Positions 26,992 to 36,999 of a stretch of DNA of 64,000 nucleotides are shown one piece after another; position 1 is the stretch's first letter, and each line of letters starts with the position of its first letter. Under the pieces are notes generated by a model. It saw nothing but the letters and a program-made list of their open reading frames with translations. It was not told the DNA's origin and ran no database searches. The position numbers were made by a program, and so were the translations under genes. Origin of the DNA: Crocinitomicaceae bacterium (GTDB lineage: Bacteria; Bacteroidota; Bacteroidia; Flavobacteriales_D; Crocinitomicaceae); NCBI GenBank assembly GCA_029254025.1, contig JAQWYK010000039.1, positions 124,001-188,000 of the forward strand, in the 5' to 3' direction.

Positions 26992-28038
26992 ATGAAGACA
27001 GAAGCATTTCAGTTAGTGAAGCAAGGTGATGCGTTCAACTCATTTCAATTGGCTGTCATCGAACTTCATAATCCTGCAGAAGATGAGGTACAAATATCGG
27101 TTGAGAGTTTTGGATTGAATTATGCCGATGTTATGGCTCGAAGAGGTTTATATCGAGAGGCCCCTCCATTGCCAGCAGTGATTGGGTATGAAGTGGTAGG
27201 AACAATCACGAAGACTGGAAAAAATGTAGATACCTATTGGTTTGGTAAACGTGTAGTTGCGTTTACACGGTTTGGGGGCTATGCACGAGCGGTGAATACA
27301 AACATTCTCGCTGTTGCTGACATTGGTGAAATGGACGCAGGAGAGGCTTTGTGCTTGGCTACTCAATACGTGACGGCTTATTACATGTCCCGCTATTTAC
27401 TGAACATCCACGAGGGAGAAAAAGTATTAGTCCACGCTGCGGCAGGAGGAGTAGGAACGGCATTGATTCAATTGCTTAAAGCGAATAAAGCCTATGTAAT
27501 TGCCAAAACCGGTAGTGATGCTAAAATAGATTACCTGAAGGAGTTAGGATCGGATTTTGTCGTGAACTATAGAACTAGTGATTATAGTTCTTCCATTCTA
27601 GAACATATCGAAAATGATCGAATAGATGTATCGTTCAATCCTGTTGCAGGAAGCACGTTTAAGACAGATTGGAAACTTACGGGTTCTGGTGGAAGAGTCA
27701 TGTTATTTGGAGGGAGCGAACGTTCAGGAAAGAAATGGGGGATATTATCTAACTTGAATTTCGTTCGAAAAATGGGGATTATCATTCCAATAGGTTTAAT
27801 GATGCGTTCAAAGAATATATTGGGGGTAAATATGTTGAAAGTAGCGGATAAGAAACCTATGGTTTTACATCGGTGTTTAAATGCTGTTGTAGCACTAGCA
27901 AAGAACAATGAAATATCTCCTAAGGTTGGAGCTTGTTTTTCTTCTGATGAATTAGCCCATGCGCATCATTTATTAGAGTCGGGAGAATCTACAGGAAAAG
28001 TAATGGTAACGTGGAACGCGTTAGACAACATAAGATAA
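26992..28038 (+). CDS. zinc-independent MDR oxidoreductase (quinone reductase/VAT-1-like)
   Basis: The 348 residues belong to the medium-chain dehydrogenase/reductase superfamily. They show a GroES-like start with the NYADVMARRG motif near residue 43 and a Rossmann site AAGGVGTALIQLL from 149. The structural-zinc cysteine cluster of alcohol dehydrogenases is missing, as in quinone oxidoreductases and the VAT-1 group. It likely reduces quinones or other electrophilic carbonyls with NADPH. The true substrate is not deducible. It ends at a strong bidirectional terminator. Confidence 0.82.
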   Translation: MKTEAFQLVKQGDAFNSFQLAVIELHNPAEDEVQISVESFGLNYADVMARRGLYREAPPLPAVIGYEVVGTITKTGKNVDTYWFGKRVVAFTRFGGYARAVNTNILAVADIGEMDAGEALCLATQYVTAYYMSRYLLNIHEGEKVLVHAAAGGVGTALIQLLKANKAYVIAKTGSDAKIDYLKELGSDFVVNYRTSDYSSSILEHIENDRIDVSFNPVAGSTFKTDWKLTGSGGRVMLFGGSERSGKKWGILSNLNFVRKMGIIIPIGLMMRSKNILGVNMLKVADKKPMVLHRCLNAVVALAKNNEISPKVGACFSSDELAHAHHLLESGESTGKVMVTWNALDNIR

Positions 28039-28052
28039 AAACATACAGAAAC

Positions 28053-28085
28053 AAAAAAGGGGGTGAATTATTCACCCCCTTTTTT
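28053..28085. terminator. strong bidirectional terminator
   Basis: AAAAAAGGGGGTGAA (28053-28067) and TTCACCCCCTTTTT (28071-28085) form a GC-rich stem around TTA with T-runs on both strands. It separates the convergent MDR and T9SS-cargo genes. Confidence 0.92.
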
Positions 28086-28102
28086 GTTAACTAATATAAA
28101 GC

Positions 28103-29926
28103 TTATTTGCTTACAACAATTTTACGCGTAACTGTTGCGTCATTAGTTGAGATTGTAAAGTGGTAAATACCATTAGCTAATGCAGCAGCATCAACATTGA
28201 TTTGGTTTGACCCAGCTTGTACATTGTTTTCTGTTACAGACATTACCGTTTGTCCAGCAGCATCTACTAACTTGTAAGATACATCACTTGCATTTTGCAA
28301 TGTGTATTCAACAGTAGTTGAAGTTGCCGTTGGGTTAGGGTAAGTAGAAACATTCAACTCATTTGCAGCAGTTTCAGACAAAGAAACTGTTGGGTCAAAG
28401 TTCATACGTACATGAGGAGTTGTAGTAGAGTAGTACCAGATATCTGCATTGGTATCATATGCAAACGTTGTTTGTGGTTCAGAAGAACCAGCAGTACCAA
28501 TCGCTAAACCTGGCTCAAAAGAACCAACAACTACTAAGTAAGTAGTGTATGGAGCAGCAGCAGTTAACATAAGTGGAGCACTGAAAGGCAATACTAATTC
28601 TGTACCTGGATCACCAGCCTCTACGATGTATGGATCAGTTTCACCAAAGAATACGAAATCTCCTGTAGACAAGTCATAAACTTTACCAACGATTTCCATT
28701 CCAACAGGACTTGTAGTCGCTAAACGAACATTGATAGCTGTCAAATCAGCGGTTGTGAAGATATCATAGAGGTTACCGAGTTCGAAAGGATCTGTCCCTC
28801 CAAAGTTGTATGAACCAGATGGAGTTCCGTTGTCACGAGCATAGATGTTTTGACCTACTTCGAAATCGTAACCAGCAGCGTTGATATCGTTGTTCGCAGG
28901 AACATCATCTGTTGCATCAGCAGCATAAGCAAACTCAAAAGAGTAAGTTCCAACTCCTGAAGGAGTAAATGGACCTGCAATTAATGTAGCAGTGTCTAAT
29001 GATGCAAGCGCTGCAGGAGTAGAAGTAGATGAAAAACCAGACCCTCCAGTTTCATTAGCCGTTAATGTAACACCAGTTTGAGTTTGTGATCCTTTATTGA
29101 AAGCCACGATAGAAAAATCAATTGGTGCAATTTGCGCTACAGGAATTTGGTGGTAGTATAACCCTTCAGATCCGTAGTACAATCCTGACAACTCGATATC
29201 ATTATCAGATAATGTTCTTAAAGCGATATCATCAATTTGCCATCCATAAGTAATCCAAGCGGGAAGAGTTTGGTTAGTTGGGAACGCAGACGTCCATCCA
29301 AAACGAAACCAAATGTCGCCAGGGTTTGCACTCAAGTATGGAGTTAAATTCACTTGGATAAAGTCTGGGTTTGGATATGCAGAACCTCCTGAAGCAGATA
29401 ATACTTCTTTTCCTGAGTTGTCATATACACGTACGAAGTTCGTTCCATCAGTACTGATTTCTACGTATTGGTCGTCGTTAAAACGTGCTCCGTTTTGGTA
29501 AAACTCAAGGTTTACGAATTCGTTACCACCCAATGCAGTGATGTTTACAGGAGCGGCAGACGTCATTGTGTAAACCACGTTAATTTCTTCTGAACTGTTA
29601 GGCGTAGCACCGTTGTTCAGCTCTGCGTAACCATTTGCTCCAGTAGGAGAAGCGATTGGATCATTGTACCACCCACTGTTCACAGCATCGATGTTCCATC
29701 CGTAAGCAGCGCCGGTAATACCGTTGTTGTCGATTGTCCAACCCGCAGCAGAAGCGAAATCATCCGACCAAATTACTACACCTAAGGCTTTTTCACCTGG
29801 GGCTTGAGTTGTTGCGTTAACAGGCTTTGCCTTGCTAACGGCAGAATTTAAAGCTGGTTGTTTTACCTGCCCAAATGCTAAAGTCCCAAGACCAAGGGCT
29901 AAAGCGCTTAAATAAATTTTTTTCAT
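28103..29926 (-). CDS. large secreted T9SS cargo protein
   Basis: The 607 residues start with a signal peptide (about 1-19, ending LAFGQ). The region from about 50 to 240 resembles a choice-of-anchor/MAM-like jelly-roll domain, with GITGAAYGWNID and a paired IDDIALRTLSD. A CARDB-like beta-sandwich follows at about 245-350 (FSIVAFNKGSQTQTGVTL). The C-terminal 80 residues form a type A sorting domain (VSTYPNPTATSTTVEY ... TRKIVVSK). It should be exported by T9SS and held on the surface or released. No catalytic motif is visible, so a structural or binding role is likely. GC-rich codons and high Thr/Ala content suggest strong expression. Confidence 0.8.
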   Translation of the reverse strand: MKKIYLSALALGLGTLAFGQVKQPALNSAVSKAKPVNATTQAPGEKALGVVIWSDDFASAAGWTIDNNGITGAAYGWNIDAVNSGWYNDPIASPTGANGYAELNNGATPNSSEEINVVYTMTSAAPVNITALGGNEFVNLEFYQNGARFNDDQYVEISTDGTNFVRVYDNSGKEVLSASGGSAYPNPDFIQVNLTPYLSANPGDIWFRFGWTSAFPTNQTLPAWITYGWQIDDIALRTLSDNDIELSGLYYGSEGLYYHQIPVAQIAPIDFSIVAFNKGSQTQTGVTLTANETGGSGFSSTSTPAALASLDTATLIAGPFTPSGVGTYSFEFAYAADATDDVPANNDINAAGYDFEVGQNIYARDNGTPSGSYNFGGTDPFELGNLYDIFTTADLTAINVRLATTSPVGMEIVGKVYDLSTGDFVFFGETDPYIVEAGDPGTELVLPFSAPLMLTAAAPYTTYLVVVGSFEPGLAIGTAGSSEPQTTFAYDTNADIWYYSTTTPHVRMNFDPTVSLSETAANELNVSTYPNPTATSTTVEYTLQNASDVSYKLVDAAGQTVMSVTENNVQAGSNQINVDAAALANGIYHFTISTNDATVTRKIVVSK

Positions 29927-29948
29927 AGCTTAATTAATTATTTGTTAA

Positions 29949-29956
29949 CAAATATA
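29949..29956 (-). promoter_or_regulatory. putative -7 box of the T9SS cargo gene
   Basis: The minus strand reads TATATTTG, a full match to TAnnTTTG, 22 bases before the ATG at 29926. The -33 TTG is not clear. Confidence 0.4.
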
Positions 29957-30120
29957 AACAATCCTTGGATAACGAAAAGTTATTCCAGAACTATCCTGTT
30001 ACTTTTAAAAGATTCTTTATTTAATTGTGAGGAACGTAAGGCAATCACAAATGGTTGGCATGGAGATAGATTAAAAAATCTTTTGTATTCTTATCATCGA
30101 AAAATCAAATCAGTTCGTCT

Positions 30121-32922
30121 ATGAAATATGTATTTTCTTGTTTCCTGATAGTTTCAATTTCATTCGTCTTTGGGCAGAAAAAAACAATCGATCAGACTGT
30201 TTACAGTCAATGGAAGTCTATTGCGAAAGCAACTCCTTCTGCCCATGGAAACTTTGTACATTATGAGTTGAATCCTCATCGAGGAGATGGATTTTTGTAT
30301 ATCTATGATCGACTGGAAAGCGAACTGGATTCGATTCCACGTGGAAAAAGAGGTGAAGTAAGTCCTTCGGAGGACGTTTTTGTGTTTTTGATAGACCCCG
30401 GCTATGATACTTTACGAACGCTAGAGCTGGAGAAGGTGAAGAAAGATAAATGGGTTAAAGATTCTTTGGGTATTTTATATTTATCGAACGATAGTCTGGT
30501 TAAAATTCCCAAAATAAAGTCATTCACATTGTCGAAAAGCGGCAGTTGGTTAGCATATTTGTCGCATGAGAACGGTAAAGAAGCAAGTGTTTCGAAAAAC
30601 GCAAAGAAGTGCTTATTCAAGAAGAAAAAACCGATTATTTCCCCTGTAAAATCAGATGGTACACTGCTAACGTTGTTGAATACGTCTGAAGGGAGTACAC
30701 GAGAGTTTAAAAACGTAGCCGAATATTCATTTGATGAAACCGGAGAATTCTTGATGTTTACAACAATATTCAAGCGGAAGCAAGGAGACAGCGTGCTTTT
30801 ACACACTTTGGACATGAAGAACCAGCAACAGAATACCTCACCGTCTTTTTATGCTTTTGGAAAATATAGCTTTTACGAAAAGGGGACTAAAATGGTGTTT
30901 TTAGCCTCTCAAGATACAAGTAAAAATAAGTTATATGACCTTTATTTATGGGATTTAACAACAGATTCTCCACAGCTTTATGTGGACACGAATCGTGCAG
31001 ATTTACCAGAGGGTTTATCAGCAAGTAACTTTACTACGCCCTATTTTTCGCAAAACGGAAAACGACTATTTCTCGGATTAAAAGAACCGCCGAAACAAGA
31101 GGAAAAGGATAGCTTATTAGATTCTGAAAAAGCAAAACTTGACATCTGGCATTATGAGGATCATCAGCTGCAGCCCCAGCAGTTGCTAGGACGAAGACGC
31201 GAAGAAAATAAGACGTTTTTGGCGGCGATCAATCTTATGACCAATGTTTTGGTAGTACTTGAAGACGATACGCTTTCTGTTTCGATGTTAAATAAGGGAA
31301 ATTCAAATTACGCGCAAGGAACCAGCAAAATACGTTACGAGAAAACATACAATTGGAATTATCCATGGCCGAGAGATTATTATCGTGTCGATGTGGCCTC
31401 TGGAAAAACAGAGTTAATCAAGGAGAAAGTGGGTTACGCAGATGGATTATCTCCCTTGGGGAATTATTTCGTGTATTATGATAACTCAACGAAAAGCTTT
31501 CGTTTGATAGATTTAAAAACTGGTCAAGAGCATTGTATTACTTGTTTTACAGAAAACAAAGAGGTGTGGGAAGAAGACGTGAATGGAATGCCGCACGATC
31601 CGACTCCTATTCGTCCGGCAGGCTATACACAACACGAAAAGTTATTTATTTTACATTCAGAATTTGATGTATGGGAGTATGATTTGGAAGCAAAGAACCT
31701 TAAATGTTTAACTGTAGGTCGTGGCAAATATATGAATACAGAACTTCGCATGGTTAGTTGGGACGGTGATAGTGTTTTTGTTGATAAGGAAAGAACCTAC
31801 ATTAAAGGGTTTGACAAAGGAACAAAAGATGAGCGTATTTATCATTTAGAGCAGAATGAACGGATGAATGATCTGACCCAATTGTTGGATATCCCGCATA
31901 AATTATTGAACATTAAGCAATCTGAAGATGGATCAACTGTGATGTATCAAAAAATGAACGTAACGGATTACCCTGATGTGTATGTAACCACTCCAACATT
32001 CGAATCTGAGCAAAAGATATCTTCAGCAAACCCCCAACAATCAGAATACCGCTGGCCGACGGTAGAATTGATCTCATGGAAGTCATACGCAGGAAAGGAC
32101 TTGGAGGGACTTGTGTATAAACCAGATGATTTTGACCCGAATAAAGACTATCCAATGATCGTTTATTTTTATGAATTGTATGCCGACCGTAAAAATGTTC
32201 ACTACATACCAAAGCCTACGGCCTCAATTATTTATGCAACAGAATACACGTCTGCAGGTTACATTGTGTTTATGCCAGACATCCGATATGATGCCGGATA
32301 TCCAGCACGTGGGGCATACGATTGTATAATGAGTGGTACGGATGAGGTACTAAAAAAGTATCCTAACATCGACTCTACGAGAATGGGATTGCAAGGTCAA
32401 TCATGGGGAGGATATCAAACTGCTCAATTGATTACCATGACGACAAGGTATAAGGCCGCAATGGCGGGGGCTCCGGTGAGTAATATGTTTTCGGCTTATG
32501 GAGGGATTCGATGGGGAAGTGGTTTAAATCGGCAGTTTCAATACGAGAAGTCGCAAAGTAGAATTGGTAAAACCATCTGGGAAGCACCGGAGCTTTATGT
32601 AGAAAACTCGCCGTTATTCCACCTACCAAATGTCCAAACGCCATTGCTTATAATGCACAACGATGGGGATGGTGCGGTACCGTGGTATCAGGGAATAGAG
32701 TTATTCGTAGGAATGAAGCGTTTGGGTAAACCAGTTTGGATGCTAAATTACAATGGGGATGATCACAACTTAATGAAGGATGCTAATCGCCGTGACTTAA
32801 GCATACGAATGCGGCAATTTTTCGATCATTATTTATTAAATGAGCCGGCTCCTATTTGGTTAAAAGAAGGATTGCCGGCAGTTGAAAAGGGAATTAATTA
32901 CCGATTGGAGCTTTCTGAGTAG
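30121..32922 (+). CDS. secreted S9 family serine peptidase (prolyl-oligopeptidase type)
   Basis: The 933 residues start with a signal peptide (about 1-18, FVFGQ). Residues 50 to about 640 form the beta-propeller part typical of dipeptidyl-peptidase-like S9 enzymes. The C-terminal alpha/beta hydrolase domain carries the triad Ser761 in GQSWGGYQ, Asp850 in HNDGDGAVP and His882 in NGDDHNL. It probably acts in the periplasm on proline-containing peptides. There is no T9SS sorting domain. It stands alone, facing away from the T9SS cargo gene. Confidence 0.9.
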   Translation: MKYVFSCFLIVSISFVFGQKKTIDQTVYSQWKSIAKATPSAHGNFVHYELNPHRGDGFLYIYDRLESELDSIPRGKRGEVSPSEDVFVFLIDPGYDTLRTLELEKVKKDKWVKDSLGILYLSNDSLVKIPKIKSFTLSKSGSWLAYLSHENGKEASVSKNAKKCLFKKKKPIISPVKSDGTLLTLLNTSEGSTREFKNVAEYSFDETGEFLMFTTIFKRKQGDSVLLHTLDMKNQQQNTSPSFYAFGKYSFYEKGTKMVFLASQDTSKNKLYDLYLWDLTTDSPQLYVDTNRADLPEGLSASNFTTPYFSQNGKRLFLGLKEPPKQEEKDSLLDSEKAKLDIWHYEDHQLQPQQLLGRRREENKTFLAAINLMTNVLVVLEDDTLSVSMLNKGNSNYAQGTSKIRYEKTYNWNYPWPRDYYRVDVASGKTELIKEKVGYADGLSPLGNYFVYYDNSTKSFRLIDLKTGQEHCITCFTENKEVWEEDVNGMPHDPTPIRPAGYTQHEKLFILHSEFDVWEYDLEAKNLKCLTVGRGKYMNTELRMVSWDGDSVFVDKERTYIKGFDKGTKDERIYHLEQNERMNDLTQLLDIPHKLLNIKQSEDGSTVMYQKMNVTDYPDVYVTTPTFESEQKISSANPQQSEYRWPTVELISWKSYAGKDLEGLVYKPDDFDPNKDYPMIVYFYELYADRKNVHYIPKPTASIIYATEYTSAGYIVFMPDIRYDAGYPARGAYDCIMSGTDEVLKKYPNIDSTRMGLQGQSWGGYQTAQLITMTTRYKAAMAGAPVSNMFSAYGGIRWGSGLNRQFQYEKSQSRIGKTIWEAPELYVENSPLFHLPNVQTPLLIMHNDGDGAVPWYQGIELFVGMKRLGKPVWMLNYNGDDHNLMKDANRRDLSIRMRQFFDHYLLNEPAPIWLKEGLPAVEKGINYRLELSE

Positions 32923-32951
32923 CCGATGGTTTAAGAATAGAATCATTCAAC

Positions 32952-32959
32952 TATCTTTG
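32952..32959 (+). promoter_or_regulatory. putative -7 box of metG
   Basis: TATCTTTG is a full match to TAnnTTTG, 21 bases before the ATG at 32981. The -33 region shows only a partial match (GGTTTAAG). Confidence 0.45.
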
Positions 32960-32980
32960 TGGGATTAAAAGTTGATATTC

Positions 32981-35041
32981 ATGACGAAAGCTCGCTATAC
33001 AGTTACAGCCGCACTTCCTTATTCGAATGGACCTCTGCATTTGGGTCACGTTGCAGGCGTTTATCTTCCTGCTGATATCTTTGTTCGCTTTTTGCGATTA
33101 AAAGGACATGATGTCGCGTTTATTTGCGGTAGCGATGAGCATGGTGCTGCGATTACTTTGCGCGCAAAAAAAGAGGCGATTACTCCGCAGGAGATTGTCG
33201 ATAAGTATCACTCCGTTTTGGCGGACTCCTTCAAAAAATTCAACATCAAATTCGATATCTTTCATAGAACCTCTTCGGAGCTGCACAAGAAAACCGCCCA
33301 AGAGTTTTTCACCAAATTGAATGCTGAAGGAAAATTAACACAACTCAAAAGTGAGCAGTTTTATGACGAAGAGTTCGACCAGTTTTTAGCGGATCGATAT
33401 ATTACGGGTGAGTGCCCAAATTGTCACTATGCCTCAGCTTACGGCGACCAGTGTGAGAAATGTGGATCTTCCTTGAGTCCAGCAGACTTAATAAATCCGT
33501 TATCAACGTTGAGTGGTAAGCCCCCAAAAATGCGGGATACTTCACATTGGTATTTGCCGATGGAAAAGCATGAAGGCTGGTTAAGACCATGGATTAAAGA
33601 AGGTGTTTTAGATGGGAAGCAACAACACGACCCAAAGAAATGGAGAAATCAGGTTGTGGGACAGTGCATGAGTTGGATCGATGGCGGGCTCAAACCGCGT
33701 GCGATGACAAGAGACCTAGATTGGGGAGTTCCAGTTCCGATAGACGGCGCAGATGGAAAGGTGCTATATGTATGGCTGGATGCACCGATTGGATATATTT
33801 CAGCAACGAAACAATGGGCGCTCGATAATAATAAAAATTGGGAAGACTATTGGAAGGGTGACAGCAAACTCGTTCATTTTATCGGTAAGGATAACATTGT
33901 TTTCCACGCAATTATTTTTCCCATTATTTTGAAAGAACACGGGGGCTTCATACTTCCAGACAATGTGCCAGCATCGGAGTTTTTAAACTTGGAGGGGGAT
34001 AAGTTTTCTACTTCTCGTAATTGGGCGGTATGGCTGCATAAGTACTTGGAGCGTTACCCTGCAAAAATTGACGAACTGAAATATACATTAACGGCAATCG
34101 CTCCTGAGAGTAAGGACAGTGAGTTTACATGGGTAGAATACCAAAACAGAGTGAATAATGAGCTCGCAGATGTGTTGGGTAATTTTGTAAACAGAGCATT
34201 TGTGTTGACGCATAAATATTATGAAGGAATAATTCCTGAGCACGGCGCGTTTACGACGGAAGATCTTTTGGTACTAGATACGATGAAAGCATTTCCTGGG
34301 AAGATAGAACATCTATTGTACAACTATAAGATTCGTGAAGCACAGAGTGAGGCGATGAATTTGGCCCGTCTAGGAAATAAGTACTTAGCCGATATGGAGC
34401 CGTGGAAGTTGCAAAAGACGAATCCAGACCGTGTTAAAACCATAATGTATGTGGCATTGCAAATAACGGGAGGATTAAGTGTATTATTGGAGCCCTTCTT
34501 ACCAGATACAGCGCGAAAGTTAAGAAAGTTTTTAGCAATGAATGGTTGTGATTGGGAAAGCCTAACTGTTGATTCTCTGATAAAACCTGGAACAAAGATC
34601 AATTCTCCGACTATTTTATTTGAGAAGATTGATGACGAAATGGTTCAGCATGAGCAGGAATTACTTTTTGCCACAAAAGAGTCGTCTGAAGCCCAAACAG
34701 TCGCTCCTCAAAAGGAAATCATTGATTTTGATGACTTTACAAAGATGGATATTCGTATAGGAACTATTCTTCATGCAGACAAAGTGAAAAAGGCAGACAA
34801 ACTGTTGCAGCTTATTGTAGATACAGGTGTTGATCAACGGACTATTATTTCAGGAATCGCAGAACACTATGCCCCAGAAGACATCATTGGTAAACGGGTA
34901 GCGGTGTTACTGAATCTCGCACCACGCAAAATTCGCGGTGTAGAATCTCAAGGGATGATTTTAATGGCGGAGAACCGTGAGGGTAAATTATGCTTTGTGT
35001 CTCCTGAGTCAGCAATAGAACCAGGAAGCACCGTGCGTTAG
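32981..35041 (+). CDS. metG: methionine--tRNA ligase
   Basis: The start is the ATG at 32981, giving 686 residues; an in-frame TTG three codons upstream is not needed. The class I HIGH motif appears as HLGH at 20-23, within PYSNGPLHLGH. The zinc knuckle has Cys145, Cys148, Cys158 and Cys161, and KMSKS appears as KFSTS at 341-345. The protein ends with a Trbp111-like OB-fold tRNA-binding domain from about 585 (MDIRIGTILHADKV). The enzyme charges both initiator and elongator tRNA-Met. It is monocistronic and closed by a strong terminator. Confidence 0.97.
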   Translation: MTKARYTVTAALPYSNGPLHLGHVAGVYLPADIFVRFLRLKGHDVAFICGSDEHGAAITLRAKKEAITPQEIVDKYHSVLADSFKKFNIKFDIFHRTSSELHKKTAQEFFTKLNAEGKLTQLKSEQFYDEEFDQFLADRYITGECPNCHYASAYGDQCEKCGSSLSPADLINPLSTLSGKPPKMRDTSHWYLPMEKHEGWLRPWIKEGVLDGKQQHDPKKWRNQVVGQCMSWIDGGLKPRAMTRDLDWGVPVPIDGADGKVLYVWLDAPIGYISATKQWALDNNKNWEDYWKGDSKLVHFIGKDNIVFHAIIFPIILKEHGGFILPDNVPASEFLNLEGDKFSTSRNWAVWLHKYLERYPAKIDELKYTLTAIAPESKDSEFTWVEYQNRVNNELADVLGNFVNRAFVLTHKYYEGIIPEHGAFTTEDLLVLDTMKAFPGKIEHLLYNYKIREAQSEAMNLARLGNKYLADMEPWKLQKTNPDRVKTIMYVALQITGGLSVLLEPFLPDTARKLRKFLAMNGCDWESLTVDSLIKPGTKINSPTILFEKIDDEMVQHEQELLFATKESSEAQTVAPQKEIIDFDDFTKMDIRIGTILHADKVKKADKLLQLIVDTGVDQRTIISGIAEHYAPEDIIGKRVAVLLNLAPRKIRGVESQGMILMAENREGKLCFVSPESAIEPGSTVR

Positions 35042-35064
35042 ACACCGTGCAGAAAGTATTGAAT

Positions 35065-35101
35065 AAAAAAGCCCCGAACATAAATACTTTCGGGGCTTTT
35101 T
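35065..35101. terminator. bidirectional terminator between metG and accC
   Basis: AAAAAAGCCCCGAA (35065-35078) pairs with TTTCGGGGCTTTTT (35088-35101) around CATAAATAC. T-runs on both strands fit the convergent metG and accC genes. Confidence 0.88.
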
Positions 35102-35107
35102 ATTGGA

Positions 35108-36442
35108 TTAAAAGTCAAAGCTATCCATGAATTTAGTGGTGAAGTTTCCGTTATTGAAATCTTCATTTATCATTAATTTTCTATGGAAAGGAATGGTGCT
35201 TTTCACACCTTCAATAATATATTCATCCAGCGCACGACGCATTTTAAGAATGGCTTCTTCACGTGTTTGTGCTACAGTAATAAGTTTCGCAATCATGGAA
35301 TCATAGTGTGGAGGGATGGCATATCCAGCGTACACATGAGTGTCAATACGTAATCCGTGGCCACCTGGCTCGTGGTATTCTGTAATTTTTCCTGGTGATG
35401 GTCGGAAATCATTGTACGGGTCTTCCGCATTGATACGACACTGGATGGCGTGCATTGTTGGGAAGTAATCCTTACCACTAATTTTTTTACCAGCAGCAAT
35501 GAAGATTTGTTCCTTGATAAGGTCGTAGTTGATTACTTCTTCTGTAATCGTGTGTTCTACCTGGATACGCGTGTTCATTTCCATGAAATAGAAATCACGG
35601 TTTTTATCCACTAAGAATTCTACAGTTCCAACTCCTTCATACTTCACAGCAGCAGCCGCTTTTTTAGCTGCTTCTCCCATATTTTTACGAAGAGCGTCTG
35701 TCATGAAAGGGGATGGCGTTTCTTCTACCAGTTTTTGATGACGTCGTTGAATGGAGCAATCGCGCTCGGAAAGGTGACATACTGTTCCGAATTGATCACC
35801 AGCAATTTGAATTTCAATGTGACGTGGCTCTTCAATGTATTTTTCCATATAAATACCATCATTTCCAAATGCTGCCGCCGCTTCTTGTTTAGCAGAATCC
35901 CAGTTCTTTTGCATGTCTTCTTCTTTCCAAACAATGCGCATCCCTTTTCCACCACCACCAGCGGTTGCTTTGATGATAACCGGATATTTGATTTTCGCAG
36001 CTTGAGCTTTTGCATCAGGAATATCCTTAATAAGTCCTTTTGAACCAGGTATACAAGGTACCCCTGCCGCAATCATTGTCGCTTTTGCGGTCGCTTTATC
36101 TCCCATTCCATCAATTTGCTCTGGGGTAGCCCCAATGAACTTGATGTTGTGTTCTTGACATACTTTTGAGAATTTAGCATTCTCGGATAAGAACCCATAA
36201 CCTGGGTGTATAGCGTCAGCATTAGTGATTTCTGCCGCAGCAATTATATTTGGTATTTGCAAGTACGACTTGGAACTGGGTGGTGGACCAATACATACAG
36301 CCTCATCGGCGAATCGAACATGTAAACTGTCTTTATCTGCTGTACTATAAACAGCGACGGTTTTAATGCCCATTTCCTTACATGTTCTAATAACACGCAA
36401 AGCTATTTCGCCCCTATTGGCAATCAATATTTTTTTGAACAT
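35108..36442 (-). CDS. accC: acetyl-CoA carboxylase, biotin carboxylase subunit
   Basis: AccC carboxylates biotin on AccB with ATP and bicarbonate, the first half of malonyl-CoA synthesis. The 444 residues match the family. The start [20 protein letters not shown] is diagnostic. The ATP-grasp glycine-rich loop [13 protein letters not shown] lies near residue 160, and the metal and active-site segment [15 protein letters not shown] near 287 carries the conserved Arg and Glu. It is the last gene of the yceD-rpmF-plsX-fabH-accBC run. AccA and AccD are not in this window. Confidence 0.98.
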   Translation of the reverse strand: MFKKILIANRGEIALRVIRTCKEMGIKTVAVYSTADKDSLHVRFADEAVCIGPPPSSKSYLQIPNIIAAAEITNADAIHPGYGFLSENAKFSKVCQEHNIKFIGATPEQIDGMGDKATAKATMIAAGVPCIPGSKGLIKDIPDAKAQAAKIKYPVIIKATAGGGGKGMRIVWKEEDMQKNWDSAKQEAAAAFGNDGIYMEKYIEEPRHIEIQIAGDQFGTVCHLSERDCSIQRRHQKLVEETPSPFMTDALRKNMGEAAKKAAAAVKYEGVGTVEFLVDKNRDFYFMEMNTRIQVEHTITEEVINYDLIKEQIFIAAGKKISGKDYFPTMHAIQCRINAEDPYNDFRPSPGKITEYHEPGGHGLRIDTHVYAGYAIPPHYDSMIAKLITVAQTREEAILKMRRALDEYIIEGVKSTIPFHRKLMINEDFNNGNFTTKFMDSFDF

Positions 36443-36476
36443 GCCTGTTGGGTTAATTTGTTAGACGTTTAATTAC

Positions 36477-36962
36477 TTAAGCTGGTTCAACCAAAAATAA
36501 TGGTTGATCATATTCTACTGGAGAAGCATCATCTACTAACACTTTTACAATTTTACCAGCTACTTCTGATTCGATTTCGTTGAACAATTTCATTGCCTCG
36601 ATAATACATACTGTATCTCCTGGCTTAATAGTATCACCTACTTCAAAGAAAGCAGGTTTGTCCGGAGAAGGTGAACGGTAAAAAGTACCAATCATTGGAG
36701 ATTTCACAGTGATGTAGTTGTCACTAGCTTCTGGTGCAGGCGCTGGCGCAGCTTCTGCTGGTGCAGGAGTAGGCGCGGCCTGTTGAACCTGAGGCATTTG
36801 CTGCATCATTGGCTGTTGAACATAAATCGTTTGTTCCTCTTTTTTGGCTTTTTTGTTTTCTGTTTTAATCGTAATCTTAAAATCTTTTTCTTCGATTTCA
36901 ACTTCAGTTACTCCTGATTTTGATACGAACTTTATAAGATCTTGAATTTCATTTAGATTCAT
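36477..36962 (-). CDS. accB: acetyl-CoA carboxylase, biotin carboxyl carrier protein
   Basis: The 161 residues have a helical N-terminus. A proline/alanine/glutamine linker follows (about 48-80, AAPTPAPAEAAPAPAPEAS). The biotinyl domain ends the protein and has the acceptor lysine Lys125 in IEAMKLFNEI. The thumb-like insert typical of acetyl-CoA carboxylase BCCP is present (FYRSPSPDKPAFFEVGD). It is 34 bases upstream of accC on the same strand and certainly works with it. Confidence 0.97.
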   Translation of the reverse strand: MNLNEIQDLIKFVSKSGVTEVEIEEKDFKITIKTENKKAKKEEQTIYVQQPMMQQMPQVQQAAPTPAPAEAAPAPAPEASDNYITVKSPMIGTFYRSPSPDKPAFFEVGDTIKPGDTVCIIEAMKLFNEIESEVAGKIVKVLVDDASPVEYDQPLFLVEPA

Positions 36963-36999
36963 AATTATGAAATTTTGTTGAGGGTAAATATACTAAAGT